DNA from: Candidatus Rhodoferax randersensis
GTDB lineage: Bacteria > Pseudomonadota > Gammaproteobacteria > Burkholderiales > Burkholderiaceae_C
Direction: 5' to 3'
Length of the DNA: 64,000 nt
Assembly: GCA_016718155.1 (NCBI GenBank)
Contig: JADKEH010000013.1
Coordinates: 62,001 to 126,000 of the forward strand
The notes under the pieces were generated by a model that did no database searches, was not told the DNA's origin, and saw only the letters and a list, made by a program, of their open reading frames with translations. The position numbers were made by a program, and so were the translations under genes. Each line of letters begins with the position of its first letter. The stretch's first letter is position 1. This document shows positions 46,000 through 56,192 of this stretch, piece after piece.

Positions 46000-46701
46000 A
46001 TGAACGACAAACATCTGTCTAGCCAGTTTGACAGCGAGTTGAGCGCGGTGTCTTCGCGCGTCATGGAAATGGGTGGCCTGGTCGAGTCCCAGATTCGCAC
46101 CGCCGTCTATGCCTTGGCCCAGTTCAGTGTCGAATCGGCTGATCAGGTGTTCGAGCTGGAGACACGCGTCAACGCCATGGAAATGGACATTGACCGCGAG
46201 TTGTCCTCCATCATCGCGCGGCGCCAGCCCACGGCACGCGATCTGCGCTTGCTGATTGCCATCTCAAAGACCACTGCCAACCTGGAGCGCGCTGGCGACG
46301 AAGCCGACAAGATTGCGCGCATGGTCAAGTCCATCATCAGCAGCGGTTCGGCCCGGGCCCTGCCGGCCTCCGAGCTGCGCGTGGCATGTGACCTGGCTTC
46401 CGGCTTGCTGCGCAAGGCGCTGGACGCTTTCGCCCGGCTGGATGTGAGCATGGCGGTCTCGATCCTGAAGGAAGACGACGCCATTGACCTTGAGTTTGAC
46501 GGCTTCGTGCGCAAGTTGATCACCTACATGATGGAAGACCCCCGCACCATTTCGCCCAGCCTGGACCTGCTGTTTCTGGCCAAGGCGATTGAGCGTATTG
46601 GCGATCATTCGAAGAACATCGCCGAGTTCATCATTTACATTGTCAAGGGCGCCGATGTTCGGCACACCTCGATCGACGCCATCGAGTCGGTTGTCCGATA
46701 G
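46000..46701 (+). CDS. phoU: Phosphate signalling protein PhoU
   Basis: A 233-residue two-domain helical-bundle protein. Each half carries the PhoU metal motif pattern (ETRVNAMEMDIDRELSSI in the first, EDDAIDLEFDGFVRKL in the second), plus IAISKTTANLERAGDEADKI and AIERIGDHSKNIAEFIIY. PhoU links PstSCAB to PhoR and keeps PhoB inactive when phosphate is plentiful. Directly downstream of pstB and upstream of phoB. Confidence 0.96.
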   Translation: MNDKHLSSQFDSELSAVSSRVMEMGGLVESQIRTAVYALAQFSVESADQVFELETRVNAMEMDIDRELSSIIARRQPTARDLRLLIAISKTTANLERAGDEADKIARMVKSIISSGSARALPASELRVACDLASGLLRKALDAFARLDVSMAVSILKEDDAIDLEFDGFVRKLITYMMEDPRTISPSLDLLFLAKAIERIGDHSKNIAEFIIYIVKGADVRHTSIDAIESVVR

Positions 46702-46718
46702 CCAAGACAGGTTTCACG

Positions 46719-47435
46719 ATGAAGCGTTTACCTCGGGTACTGGTGGTCGAAGATGAACCGGCCATTGCGGAGCTGGTGGTGGTCAATCTGCGCCACAACG
46801 GCTTCGCACCGGTGTGGGCGGCGGATGGCGAGGCCGCCCAGCGCGAGCTTGACGCCGTGCTGCCCGATGTGATCCTGCTGGACTGGATGCTGCCTTGTGA
46901 GAGCGGTGTGGTCTTGGCACGCAAGTGGCGTGCCCACAGCCGGACCAAGATGATTCCGATCCTGATGCTGACCGCGCGCAGCGACGAGCCGGACAAGATT
47001 GCCGGTCTGGACGCGGGTGCTGACGACTACATCACCAAGCCTTTCTCTACCCAGGAGCTGATGGCGCGCATTCGGGCCGTGTTGCGCCGTCGCGCGCCCG
47101 AACAGGTGCTTGGCAGTGTGAGCATTGCGGGGCTGGTGCTGGACGCCCAGACGCATCGCGTGTCATATCGGGAGCAGGAGCTCAAGCTCGGGCCAACCGA
47201 ATTCAAGCTGCTGTACTACCTGATGACCCACGCTGAGCGCGTGCACAGCCGTGCGCAGTTGCTGGACAAGGTCTGGGGCGATCACGTCTTCATCGAGGAG
47301 CGCACGGTGGACGTGCACGTCAAGCGCCTGCGCGAGGCGCTGGGCGCTGCCGGGACACTGGTGGAGACCGTGCGCGGCGCGGGCTACCGCTTGACGGCTC
47401 GCCCGCACATTGCACTGGTCGCTGCCAAGGTGTGA
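46719..47435 (+). CDS. phoB: Phosphate regulon response regulator PhoB
   Basis: A 238-residue OmpR-family regulator. The receiver domain has VVEDEPAIAELVVVN, phosphoacceptor Asp in VILLDWMLPCESG and YITKPFSTQELMARI. The C-terminal winged helix (LGPTEFKLLYYLMTHAERVH, then RTVDVHVKRLREAL and GAGYRL) binds PHO boxes such as those at 30652, 42019, 61201 and 62090. It is followed after 3 bp by phoR. Confidence 0.96.
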   Translation: MKRLPRVLVVEDEPAIAELVVVNLRHNGFAPVWAADGEAAQRELDAVLPDVILLDWMLPCESGVVLARKWRAHSRTKMIPILMLTARSDEPDKIAGLDAGADDYITKPFSTQELMARIRAVLRRRAPEQVLGSVSIAGLVLDAQTHRVSYREQELKLGPTEFKLLYYLMTHAERVHSRAQLLDKVWGDHVFIEERTVDVHVKRLREALGAAGTLVETVRGAGYRLTARPHIALVAAKV

Positions 47436-47438
47436 TCC

Positions 47439-48809
47439 ATGGCCTGGCGGGTATTCCGGTTCTTCCTGTTTCAACTGTGTGGTGGTTTGATCGGATACTG
47501 GCTTGTCGGCCTGGCCAATCCTCTGCATGGCTTGATCATTGGCTTGCTGACGGCCAGTGCCCTGTGGGTGGCAATTGACCTTCGCCGCGTGGCCCAACTA
47601 CTGAAGTGGCTCAAGGAAGCAGACCAGACCCGACCTTTGCGACTGCATGGCCTGTGGGCGGAGGTGGCGACACGGGCATCGCGCCTGTTGCGTCAGCAGG
47701 AGTCCAGGGCGCAGGACAGCGAGCGGCGCTTGCAGGAGTTTCTCTCGGCCATTCAGGCCTCCCCCAACGGCGTGGTGCTGCTCGACGCGTTGGGACGCAT
47801 AGAGTGGTGCAACATGACGGCTGGAGAGCACTTTGGTTTCGATCCCAAACGCGACCTGCAACAGCACATTGGCAATCTGGTGCGCGAGCCGGCCTTTCTG
47901 GCCTACCAGGCCGTGGGCGACTTCACCCATGACGTGCAGATGCCGGGGCCACGCAGTACGCCCAGCCGGCCGGTGCGCCTGGCGGTGCACTTGCATGACT
48001 ACGGGGAGGGGCGTCGATTGCTGTTGTCACGCGACGTCACCGCGCTGGAGCAGGCCGAGGTGATGCGGCGTGACTTCGTCGCCAACGTGTCGCACGAGAT
48101 TCGAACGCCTTTGACCGTGCTGGCCGGCTTCATCGAGACCTTGCAGAACCTGCCGTTGACCGCTGCCGAGCGCGAGCGCTACCTGGCGCTGATGTCGCAA
48201 CAGGCGCAGCGCATGCAGACGCTGGTGAGTGACTTGCTGACCCTGTCCAAACTGGAGGGTAGCCCGCCGCCGCGTGCGGACGAATGGGTGTCGGTGCAGC
48301 GGCTGTTGTCGCAGTGTGAGCAAGAAGGCCGCGAGCTGTCCGCCACCGTCGCGGCACCGGGTCATGTGTGGCGGGTGCTCAACACGGGTCCCGCGGAATT
48401 GGCGGGTTCTTACCCGGAGTTGCTCAGCGCCGTGGGCAACCTGGTCAGCAACGCCGTGCGGTACACCCCAGCGTCTGAGCTGATCGAATTGGCATGGCGG
48501 ACTCTGCCAGATGGGCAGGCCGAGCTTTCGGTACAGGATGCCGGGCCGGGCATTGCCCCGGAGCACCTGCCGCGCTTGACCGAGCGTTTTTACCGGGTAG
48601 ACCGTAGCCGCTCACGCGATACCGGCGGCACCGGGCTGGGCCTGGCCATCGTCAAGCACGTGGCGCAACGCCATGGTGCCGAGTTGCGCATCCACAGCGT
48701 GCCGGGGGAGGGATCACGCTTCGCCATTGTGTTTCCGGTCAGCCGCATCCGAGCCGATGCCGAAGCCGATGGTTTTGCAGACCAGTTGGTCGAGGCGCGC
48801 CGGGCCTGA
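47439..48809 (+). CDS. phoR: Phosphate regulon sensor histidine kinase PhoR
   Basis: A 456-residue inner membrane kinase: two N-terminal helices (residues 5-48) without a large periplasmic domain, a PAS domain (FLSAIQASPNGVVLLDALGR), HisKA with VANVSHEIRTPLTVLAGFIE and HATPase with NLVSNAVRYTPASELIEL, VQDAGPGIAPEHLPRLTERF and GGTGLGLAIVKHVAQRH. It phosphorylates PhoB when PstSCAB-PhoU signals low phosphate. Last gene of the cluster; a short gap separates it from the convergent glycosyltransferase gene. Confidence 0.95.
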   Translation: MAWRVFRFFLFQLCGGLIGYWLVGLANPLHGLIIGLLTASALWVAIDLRRVAQLLKWLKEADQTRPLRLHGLWAEVATRASRLLRQQESRAQDSERRLQEFLSAIQASPNGVVLLDALGRIEWCNMTAGEHFGFDPKRDLQQHIGNLVREPAFLAYQAVGDFTHDVQMPGPRSTPSRPVRLAVHLHDYGEGRRLLLSRDVTALEQAEVMRRDFVANVSHEIRTPLTVLAGFIETLQNLPLTAAERERYLALMSQQAQRMQTLVSDLLTLSKLEGSPPPRADEWVSVQRLLSQCEQEGRELSATVAAPGHVWRVLNTGPAELAGSYPELLSAVGNLVSNAVRYTPASELIELAWRTLPDGQAELSVQDAGPGIAPEHLPRLTERFYRVDRSRSRDTGGTGLGLAIVKHVAQRHGAELRIHSVPGEGSRFAIVFPVSRIRADAEADGFADQLVEARRA

Positions 48810-48849
48810 GCTTGGCGGTCGCCCTCACGGTCGCGATTGAGCCTCGTGA

Positions 48850-50560
48850 TCAGGGCGTGGCACGTGAGGTGCGCCGGTAGATTCTGATGTTCTCGTTGCG
48901 GTCGGTCGGACGCCGGATGGTGCTCAAAATTGCCCACTGGGTGGCATCGACGCTGAGGCCCTGGTTCGTGGTGGCCTCACCATTGACCAACAACACCGGG
49001 CACACCGCATCGGGGGTGGCCGCTCGCAAGGTCAACTGGCTGTGAAACTGCAGCGCGGCAATCTGGGCTCGGCTCAAACCCTGTACTTCAACACACTCGG
49101 GGGGACTGCACTGCGCGGGTGATTTGCCGCACCATGGGCGCGTAGCTGCGTGCATAGTCCAGCAGAGGCAACCACAAGGTCAACACCAGCACCCAGCACA
49201 GCACGGCGCCACCAGCGGGCAGGACCAGGCTTTTCCAGATGGCTGCGCGATGGCGCCCCACGCGCCATTTGACCAACCAACCCCAGGCCAGCGTGGCCAA
49301 CACTGCCAGGGCAAAAGGCAAGGCCGAGAAGTCGTGCTCAAAACCGGGGGCGAGCCGCGCCACATTGGCGGCTGGCTGGCGGGGAATCCCTGTTTGCATG
49401 GCAATCCAGATTACCCAGACGATGATGCCGCAGCCCGAAAAAAACAGCAGTGTGAACCAGTCAATCACGGCGCTGACGCTGCGTTTGAGCGTCGGAAGCG
49501 CGAATGCAGCCAAAGTGGCCAGCGCGGGCAGGGCCAACAACAAGGAGCGGTCTGCGCTGCGCGTCGTCAAGGTGCAGCCGAGCGTGACCAGCACGTACCA
49601 CAAAGGCAGCAGCAGGTGACGGCTTCGTTGGACGCCCAGGATCTGGTGGCGCCATCGCCACACCGTCCACAGCGCCAATGGCCACGCGGGCCAGGTGAAC
49701 CACAGCAACAAGCGGCCCAGGCTGCGCCACTCGTTCCAGGATACGCCTGGCAGCTCGACGCGCCAGCGCCACAGATCAAGCGCCGTGGCAAGAACACCGA
49801 CCAGCAGCACCGCGGCACCCAGGCGCAACGCCGTGCCCCGGGGGGGTGGCGCTGCTTCATCACCGTTTGAGGGGTCCAGCAGCAGCATCAGCACGCCCCC
49901 CAGCCCAAACAGCATGGCCAGCAGCGGCGCGCCGGACAGGGCCAATCCAAGCAGGGCCACGAAGCTGATCAGAGCCGGTGCACCGCCGGGTTGAGTCAAT
50001 CGAGCGCTGGCGTAGAACGCCAATGCCGTGAAGCAAAGCTGGGCCACCCCAGGCGTGGTCTCGTGCGAGAGCTGGGCCAGACCCAGGCACGCCAGCAGGG
50101 CCAGCAGGCCACCATCGGCCATGGCGCGTGCGTAGTCGGCCGGTTGGGCCTCGCCGCCAAAGGCAAACGCCACCGGTTGGGCCCGTGGGCTACGCGCCAG
50201 CAGATAGGTGCCATACCAGGTGGCGGCCAGCGTCACAGCCAGCAGCACTGCAAAGGGAAACCGCGCGGCCAGATCGAGGGGCACGAAGGCGGGGGCGAGC
50301 TTCATCGCCCAAGCGCCCAGCCAATAGGGCAGTTGCGCCTCCACTTCGGGTGCCAGGCCAAGCAAGCGCGGGCTCATCCAGTCGGCGCCGTCGCGCAGCA
50401 AGGCCAGCATGTAGCCAAGGGCTGTGATGTCGGCACTTTTCCAGGGGTTGCGGCCGATGAAGCCCGTCAACACGTAGGCCACGCAGAGCAGCAGCAACGC
50501 GGCGCGCGGCAGGCGCCGCACTGCGCCTTGGGCGACGATGGCGGGGATGGGGTGGTTCAC
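48850..50560 (-). pseudogene. ArnT/PMT-like glycosyltransferase, split by a one-base frameshift near the 3' end
   Basis: The first frame (50560 to 49088) encodes about 490 residues of a polytopic GT39/GT83-type enzyme: FIGRNPWKSADITALGYMLA, about ten helices and SWNEWRSLGRLLLWFTW. It stops after AVQSPRVC. The expected periplasmic C-terminus continues in another frame as PPECVEVQGLSRAQIAALQF to a stop at 48850. The break is at a G6 run (49099-49104; C6 on the coding strand); removing one base restores reading. Such enzymes transfer sugars from a lipid carrier to lipid A or protein. A sequencing indel is as likely as real loss. Confidence 0.78.
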
Positions 50561-50675
50561 GGCTCGATTCGGCCCGATGTCGGGCCAGGGAGAATCTTAA
50601 TCGCAGGCATGGCCAACGTCAGTCAATCAGTTGGGGGCAGCGCGGTGCGGTTTCGGTCAATCCAACCAGGCAAAG

Positions 50676-50708
50676 AAAAAGGCAGCGCGGTCGCCCGGGC
50701 TGCCCTTT
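50676..50708 (-). terminator. Rho-independent terminator of rpmE
   Basis: On the minus strand GGCAGC (complement of 50699-50704) pairs with GCTGCC (complement of 50681-50686) across a 12-base GC-rich loop that can pair further, followed by TTTTTCTTT. It lies 20 bp after the rpmE stop. Confidence 0.8.
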
Positions 50709-50727
50709 GCAACGGATGCTGACCAGT

Positions 50728-50985
50728 TTACTTGGCAGCAGTCTTGCCGAAGCGGTTGCGGAAACGTTCCACGCGGCCGCCCATGTTGTCGACCGACTTT
50801 TGCGTGCCGGTGTAGAACGGGTGCGATTCGCTGGTGGTGTCGAGCTTGAAAAGGGGCAGCTTGCGACCGTCTTCCATCTCAATCATTTCCTTGGCGTTGG
50901 CGCAAGAACGCGTCACGAACTTGAATCCATTGGACATGTCCTGGAAACAAACTTCGCGGTAATTGGGGTGAATGCCTTCTTTCAT
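50728..50985 (-). CDS. rpmE2: 50S ribosomal protein L31 type B
   Basis: An 85-residue ribosomal protein beginning [20 protein letters not shown], with [28 protein letters not shown] and RFRNRFG. The CxxC zinc ribbon of type A L31 is absent, which marks the zinc-independent type B form. It lies downstream of rho, the conserved Burkholderiales order, and ends at a hairpin terminator. Confidence 0.96.
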   Translation of the reverse strand: MKEGIHPNYREVCFQDMSNGFKFVTRSCANAKEMIEMEDGRKLPLFKLDTTSESHPFYTGTQKSVDNMGGRVERFRNRFGKTAAK

Positions 50986-51071
50986 GATTCTTCCTTGATT
51001 CAGTTGCGGCAGCCGAGCCAGACCGTCTGGCGTACTTACCGCGAAAAGCCTTGGATTATAGCGCGCTTCCT

Positions 51072-52334
51072 CTAGCCACCTCTTCGCATCATGTCGAAGA
51101 ACTCGTTGTTGGTTTTGGTGGCCTTCATTTGCTTGAGCACCATCTCCATGGCTTCGACCTCGTCCATGTTGTAAAGAAACTGGCGCAGGATGCGGGTCTT
51201 TTGCAGAATCTCGGGCTGCAGCAACAACTCTTCGCGGCGCGTACCGCTGCGGTTGAGCTGAATGGAGGGGAACACGCGCTTTTCGTACAGGCGGCGATCC
51301 AGGTGTATTTCGCTGTTGCCGGTGCCCTTGAACTCTTCAAAAATCACTTCATCCATGCGGCTGCCGGTGTCCACCAGTGCCGTGGCGATGATGGTCAGCG
51401 AGCCGCCTTCTTCCACATTGCGGGCGGCACCCAGGAAGCGCTTGGGACGTTGCAGCGCGTTGGAGTCCACGCCGCCGGTCAGCACCTTGCCCGAAGACGG
51501 CACCACGTTGTTGTAGGCGCGCGCCAGGCGGGTGATGGAGTCCAGCAAAATGACCACATCTTTTTTCAGCTCAACCAGGCGCTTGGCGCGTTCGATCACC
51601 ATTTCGGCAACGTGCACGTGGCGCGCAGCGGGCTCATCGAAGGTAGAGGCAATCACCTCGCCCTTGACGGTGCGCTGCATTTCGGTCACTTCTTCGGGGC
51701 GCTCGTCAATCAAGAGCACCATCAGGTAGCTCTCGGGGTAGTTGGCCGAAATCGCGTGCGCAATGTGCTGCATCATCACTGTCTTGCCGCTCTTGGGCTG
51801 CGCCACGATCAGGGCGCGCTGGCCTTTGCCGATCGGCGCGATGATGTCGATCACGCGCCCGGTGATGTTTTCTTCGGCCTTGGTGTCCTGCTCCAGCTTC
51901 ATCTGGACCTTGGGGAACAGCGGGGTGAGGTTCTCGAACATCACCTTGTGCTTGTTGCCCTCAGGCGGGCCGCCGTTGACCTTGTCGAGCTTGTTCAGTG
52001 CAAAGTAGCGCTCACCGTCCTTGGGCGTGCGCACCTCGCCCTCAATCATGTCGCCGGTGTGCAGGTTGAAGCGGCGCACCTGGCTGGGGCTGATGTAGAT
52101 GTCGTCGGTGCTGGCGGTGTAGCTGGTATCGGGGCTACGCAGGAAGCCAAAACCATCGGGCAAAATTTCCAGCACGCCATCGGCAATGATCTGCTCACCT
52201 GCGCGGGCGCGCTTCTTGATGATGGCGAACATCAGCTCCTGCTTGCGCATGCGGCCGGTGTTTTCAATCTCAAGCTCTTCAGCCTGCTTGAGGACTTCCG
52301 ACACGTGCAGTGCCTTGAGTTCGTTTAAGTGCAT
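51072..52334 (-). CDS. rho: Transcription termination factor Rho
   Basis: A 420-residue hexameric helicase. The N-terminal helical and RNA-binding domains begin [20 protein letters not shown], with [20 protein letters not shown]. The ATPase core has [18 protein letters not shown] (Walker A), [16 protein letters not shown] (Walker B), the Q-loop, and [20 protein letters not shown] (R-loop). It ends early after FFDMMRRGG, as usual. A small CCCCUUCGGGG hairpin lies just before the start codon and could influence translation (inference). Confidence 0.97.
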   Translation of the reverse strand: MHLNELKALHVSEVLKQAEELEIENTGRMRKQELMFAIIKKRARAGEQIIADGVLEILPDGFGFLRSPDTSYTASTDDIYISPSQVRRFNLHTGDMIEGEVRTPKDGERYFALNKLDKVNGGPPEGNKHKVMFENLTPLFPKVQMKLEQDTKAEENITGRVIDIIAPIGKGQRALIVAQPKSGKTVMMQHIAHAISANYPESYLMVLLIDERPEEVTEMQRTVKGEVIASTFDEPAARHVHVAEMVIERAKRLVELKKDVVILLDSITRLARAYNNVVPSSGKVLTGGVDSNALQRPKRFLGAARNVEEGGSLTIIATALVDTGSRMDEVIFEEFKGTGNSEIHLDRRLYEKRVFPSIQLNRSGTRREELLLQPEILQKTRILRQFLYNMDEVEAMEMVLKQMKATKTNNEFFDMMRRGG

Positions 52335-52550
52335 GGAATTGCCCCGAAGGGGAGTTGACCGAAATACAGGGGATGGGTGGGTGGAGGCAAGACGGTCGCC
52401 TCTGCCTCGATACGTTGACCCGGGAATTCGAACCCGCTCTGGATGGGGGCGGATGATTGGTTTGGATTATGACAGGAAAAAATGGACGCTCGGGTGGTTT
52501 TGTCGGGCGGTGCGCCTGACAGCGCGGGCTTCTTGTGGCTCCGGTGAGAG

Positions 52551-53079
52551 GGTTTGTGTCGGGTGGTGCGCCCGACAGCGCACTCACTTTCTTTTGCTTC
52601 GCCAAAAGAAAGTAAGCAAAGAAAAGGCGAGCCGACGTCAGGGCCGCTGCGCGGTACCTTGCGCTGCTCGGGTCGAGGGGGCGACTCAGAAACTCGCCCT
52701 GCGGGCTCAAACATCTTCGCCGCTGATCCCCTCGCCCCTGCGCTGCTCAGCCCTGCCTCAACGGCGGGGGATGAAGACCAACAACCAACAGCCAGAAGCC
52801 AGAAGCCAGAACAACCGTTCGCGCTACGTGTCTCTGGTCTTCTGTTTTCGGGTTCCCCGCCGTTATGAGGAGGCGAGCAGCGCAAGGCCAAGCGGATTAG
52901 GGGCGCGCGTGTTTGAGGCGAAGCCGAGTTTGCGCGCACCCCGCTTGGGCTGAGCAACGCAGCGTGCCCGTAGCGCAGCGAAGGGACGACGAATCCGGCT
53001 CGCCTTTCTTTTGCTTACTTTTCTTTGGCGAAGCAAAGAAAAGTGAGTGCGCTGTCGGGCGCACCACCCGACACAAACC
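52551..53079. repeat. Long imperfect inverted repeat between rho and trxA
   Basis: Arms of about 83 bp at 52551-52633 and 52997-53079 are near-complementary (GTGTCGGGTGGTGCGCCCGA and its complement, plus an AG/CT-rich stretch reading CTTTCTTTTGCTTCGCC). A shortened third copy of the head lies near 52500. The 363-bp spacer has GC-rich segments and no credible gene. It is the only large non-coding stretch in the window (52335-53177) and looks like a dispersed family, possibly a non-autonomous element. Confidence 0.75.
52792..52812. repeat. 7-bp tandem repeat, three units
   Basis: CCAGAAG, CCAGAAG, CCAGAAC in direct tandem inside the spacer of the long inverted repeat. A short, possibly length-variable tract without evident function. 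Confidence 0.6.
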
Positions 53080-53126
53080 ATGCTAACGGAGCAAAAAAGA
53101 AGGGCGCAAAAGGAGCGAAGGAAATT

Positions 53127-53167
53127 GGAATCTGACCCCAATTGACCCTTGGAATCTGACCCCAATT
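53127..53167. repeat. Direct repeat of GGAATCTGACCCCAATT
   Basis: Two identical 17-bp copies at 53127-53143 and 53151-53167 (24-bp period), immediately downstream of trxA. From memory this motif is widespread in proteobacterial genomes near REP-associated transposases; no transposase is present here. Confidence 0.7.
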
Positions 53168-53177
53168 ACCCTCGGTG

Positions 53178-53510
53178 TCAGGCCAGTTGCTGATCGATGA
53201 AGGCGGTCAGTTGGGCTTTGCTCATGGCGCCGACTTTGGTGGCGGCGAGCTGGCCGTCCTTGAACACCATCAGCGTGGGGATGCCGCGAATGCCGAACTT
53301 GGCGGGGATCTCGCGGTTCTCGTCCACATTCATCTTGGCGACTTGCAGCCTGCCCTCGTAGGTGGTGGAGACTTCGTCCAGAATCGGGGCGATCATCTTG
53401 CAGGGCCCGCACCACTCGGCCCAGTAGTCCACCAGAACCGGTTGGGTGGACTTCAGAACGTCGGCTTCGAACGAACCGTCGGTGACTTGTTTGATCAAGG
53501 CGTTGGCCAT
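53178..53510 (-). CDS. trxA: Thioredoxin 1
   Basis: A 110-residue thioredoxin. The start [20 protein letters not shown], active site [19 protein letters not shown] and cis-proline loop [14 protein letters not shown] are all intact. It reduces protein disulfides in the cytoplasm. The long frame extending upstream to 54059 runs antisense through addB and is not used. Divergent from addB; the rho gene follows after the repeat-rich gap. Confidence 0.97.
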   Translation of the reverse strand: MANALIKQVTDGSFEADVLKSTQPVLVDYWAEWCGPCKMIAPILDEVSTTYEGRLQVAKMNVDENREIPAKFGIRGIPTLMVFKDGQLAATKVGAMSKAQLTAFIDQQLA

Positions 53511-53597
53511 GGCGGAATCCTTTTTTTGTGAATCGGTACGGTTAAAGTGGGGAAATTGTGACAGAAACCAAGCCCCCCACGCCACGCCGCGCCCGCT

Positions 53598-56192
53598 ATG
53601 ACTGAAATAGCCAAAAGTCATCAGACCGTGAGCATCACGGGGAGTGCGCAGCATCCCGGCACTGTTCGGTGGCTGGAGCCGCATTTCGGGTTGATCGCCT
53701 TCATTGCGGGGCAGATTGAGCGTTGTCAGGCTCACCCGGCCCGAACCGTGGTGTTGCTGCCGTTCGCGCAACTGATGCCGGTGGCCGATGGCATGTGGGC
53801 AAAGGCCTACCCCGACGGCTTTGCGCCGCGCTTTGAGACCACTCGCAACTGGAGCCAATCGCTGGGCGGTTGCAGCCAGGGGGCTGCCGACCTGACCTTT
53901 GACATGGCCTTGGACACGCTCACCGCGCGTGCCTTGCTGGACGCGGCCGGCCTGGCCGCCCAGCGCGAGCACTTGAGCGCCTCGCTGCTGGAAACGGCCT
54001 ATCAACTGGCGGCCTTGGCGGCGGCGGTGGCGCCGGACCAGCGAGCGGCCTGGGCGCAAGGGTTGCGTCCGGTTCTCCAGACCGGGCTGGATTCCCCCCT
54101 GCTGGCCCAGGAAGCGGCGCTCACCAGCGTGGCGCTGGCTTGGGTCGCCAGTTCAAGTTACATCACCGATGCCTTGTTCACGCCGGCGGCGACACAGGGC
54201 GTCGACTGTCTGGTGCTGTTGCAGGGGTTTGAGACGGAGCCGATCGAGCGCGCGTTGACCACGCTGTTCGCCGGGCGCTTTGCGGCCACGCCAATCCATG
54301 TCGCGGCGGCACGAGGGCAGGTGGTGTTGCATGCAGCTTGCGACATGGAGGACGAAGCACAGCAGGCCTCCAGCTGTGTCATGGAACACCTGCAGGCTGG
54401 TCGTTCGCCCGTGGCGCTGGTGGCTGTGGACCGGGCCCTGACCCGCCGCGTGCGCGCCATGCTGGAGGGCGGCGGCCTGCGCCTGCGCGACGAAAACGGC
54501 TGGAAGCTGTCCACCACCCGTGCCGGTGCCGCGGTGATGGCCTTGCTGCGCGCTTGTGCCTGGAACGCCAGTACCGACGCCGTGCTGGGCTGGCTCAAGA
54601 ACGGTGTGGCGGCCCAAGCGCAGGCCCTGCGCCAGTTGGAGCACGGTTTGCGCCAGCGCGCGGTGCGGGACTGGAGCGCCTGGCGGGGCAGTGAGGAGCC
54701 TGTGCAGGTGCTGGCGCTCACCGATCAGGTCAACGCCTGGCGCCAGAGCCTGCAGCGGTCGCGACCGCTGGGGCTGTGGCTGCTGGGATTGCAGGAACTG
54801 CTGCAAGCCACCGGCCAGTGGGCGGCGCTGCAGGCTGACCGCGCCGGGGCCGACGTCTTGGCCGCGCTGCACCTGCACAGTGGCACGGAACTGCTGGGGG
54901 ATCAGCCGGCCGCGCAGTTTCTGTGGACCGCGCGGCGCTTGAGTCTTGCCGAGTTCACCACCTGGGTGCGCCAGGTGCTGGAGGCTGCCAGTTGTTCGCC
55001 GCTGTACCCGGTGGATGAACAGGTGGTGATCGTGCCTATGAACCAGTTGCTGGGCCGCCAGTTCGCGGCCCTGGTGGTGCCGGGATGCGATGAGCAGCGC
55101 CTGAATCCGGCAACCGAGCCGCCTGGGCGCTGGACTGCGGCGCAAAGACTGGGCTTGAGCCTGCCGTCGCGACAGACCTTACAGGCGGGGGCCGGTGCGG
55201 CCTGGCAGCACGCCTTGCAAACCCCGGTGTGCGATGTCTTGTGGCGTCAAAGCGATGAGGCGGGAGAAACCCTGTTGCCCAGCACCCTGGTGCAGGCCCT
55301 GCAACTTGAACCTGCCGCCGCCCTTGCCGCGCGCGATCCGCGCCGCCTGCGCAGCGTCGCGTCCGCTCCACAACGCGCGCCCCAGCCACAGGGCGATCGT
55401 CTGCCCGTCTCGACGCTGTCGGCCAGCGCCTATGACGATTTGCGGTGCTGTCCTTACAAGTTTTTTGCCTTGCGCCAGTTGGGACTGCGTGAGGTGGATG
55501 AACTCGATACTGAAGTAGACAAGCGCGACTTTGGCAACTGGCTGCATGAGGTGCTTCGGCGGTTCCAGGAGGCCTTGCAAGTCCAACCGGACCTTGCACT
55601 GAACGCGCGCGCTGCCTTGCTGGATGCCACGGCGCAAGGCGTCAGCGACTCGACTGGTCTGCCCCCCGAGGAGTTTCTGCCCTTCGCCGCCGCGTGGCCG
55701 GCGGTGCGTGATGGCTACCTGCTCTGGCTGCAGGCGCACGAGCAGGACGGCGTGCAGTTCGAGCGGGCCGAAGCCTGGCGCGAGCAGATGATCGGAGCGG
55801 TCAAGCTGGTCGGCAAGATTGACCGGATCGACCGTCAGGCCAACGGGCTGACCCTGGTGCTGGACTACAAGAGCGAGGACCTGAGCAAGACCAAACAGCG
55901 CGTGGCCAACCCCTATGAGGACACGCAACTGGCCTTCTATGCGGCCCTGCTGCCGGACGACGAACTGGCCGGCGCCTATGTCACGGTGGGCGAGAAGCCG
56001 GGTACGACCAAGGTGTCCGAGGATGAGATCGTGGCCGTGCGCGATGCGCTGATCGAGGGCATCCTGCACGACACCGCCCAGATCGCGCAGGGTGCGACCC
56101 TGCCAGCCTTGGGCGAGCCACCAGCGTGCGACTACTGCGCCGCACGGGGCCTGTGCCGCAAAGACTCCTGGACCGAGGTGGTCAATGCCTGA
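53598..56192 (+). CDS. addB: AddB-like PD-(D/E)XK nuclease/inactivated helicase
   Basis: An 864-residue protein. The N-terminal and middle parts resemble an inactive UvrD-like fold ([25 protein letters not shown]). The C-terminal RecB-type nuclease domain has [32 protein letters not shown] and [11 protein letters not shown] (catalytic Asp and Lys). Cysteines in [15 protein letters not shown], with the upstream Cys in RCCPYKFF, fit the AddB 4Fe-4S site. It works with AddA in double-strand break processing. Its stop overlaps the addA start by 8 bp. Confidence 0.9.
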   Translation: MTEIAKSHQTVSITGSAQHPGTVRWLEPHFGLIAFIAGQIERCQAHPARTVVLLPFAQLMPVADGMWAKAYPDGFAPRFETTRNWSQSLGGCSQGAADLTFDMALDTLTARALLDAAGLAAQREHLSASLLETAYQLAALAAAVAPDQRAAWAQGLRPVLQTGLDSPLLAQEAALTSVALAWVASSSYITDALFTPAATQGVDCLVLLQGFETEPIERALTTLFAGRFAATPIHVAAARGQVVLHAACDMEDEAQQASSCVMEHLQAGRSPVALVAVDRALTRRVRAMLEGGGLRLRDENGWKLSTTRAGAAVMALLRACAWNASTDAVLGWLKNGVAAQAQALRQLEHGLRQRAVRDWSAWRGSEEPVQVLALTDQVNAWRQSLQRSRPLGLWLLGLQELLQATGQWAALQADRAGADVLAALHLHSGTELLGDQPAAQFLWTARRLSLAEFTTWVRQVLEAASCSPLYPVDEQVVIVPMNQLLGRQFAALVVPGCDEQRLNPATEPPGRWTAAQRLGLSLPSRQTLQAGAGAAWQHALQTPVCDVLWRQSDEAGETLLPSTLVQALQLEPAAALAARDPRRLRSVASAPQRAPQPQGDRLPVSTLSASAYDDLRCCPYKFFALRQLGLREVDELDTEVDKRDFGNWLHEVLRRFQEALQVQPDLALNARAALLDATAQGVSDSTGLPPEEFLPFAAAWPAVRDGYLLWLQAHEQDGVQFERAEAWREQMIGAVKLVGKIDRIDRQANGLTLVLDYKSEDLSKTKQRVANPYEDTQLAFYAALLPDDELAGAYVTVGEKPGTTKVSEDEIVAVRDALIEGILHDTAQIAQGATLPALGEPPACDYCAARGLCRKDSWTEVVNA

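Noticed and set aside
52421..52436. tRNA T-loop-like sequence (GGTTCGAATTCCCGG on the minus strand)
   Set aside because: No acceptor, D or anticodon arms can be built around it.
52279..53165. Several 80-210 residue frames over the rho-trxA gap
   Set aside because: They read through inverted and tandem repeats, overlap each other on both strands and lack ribosome sites.
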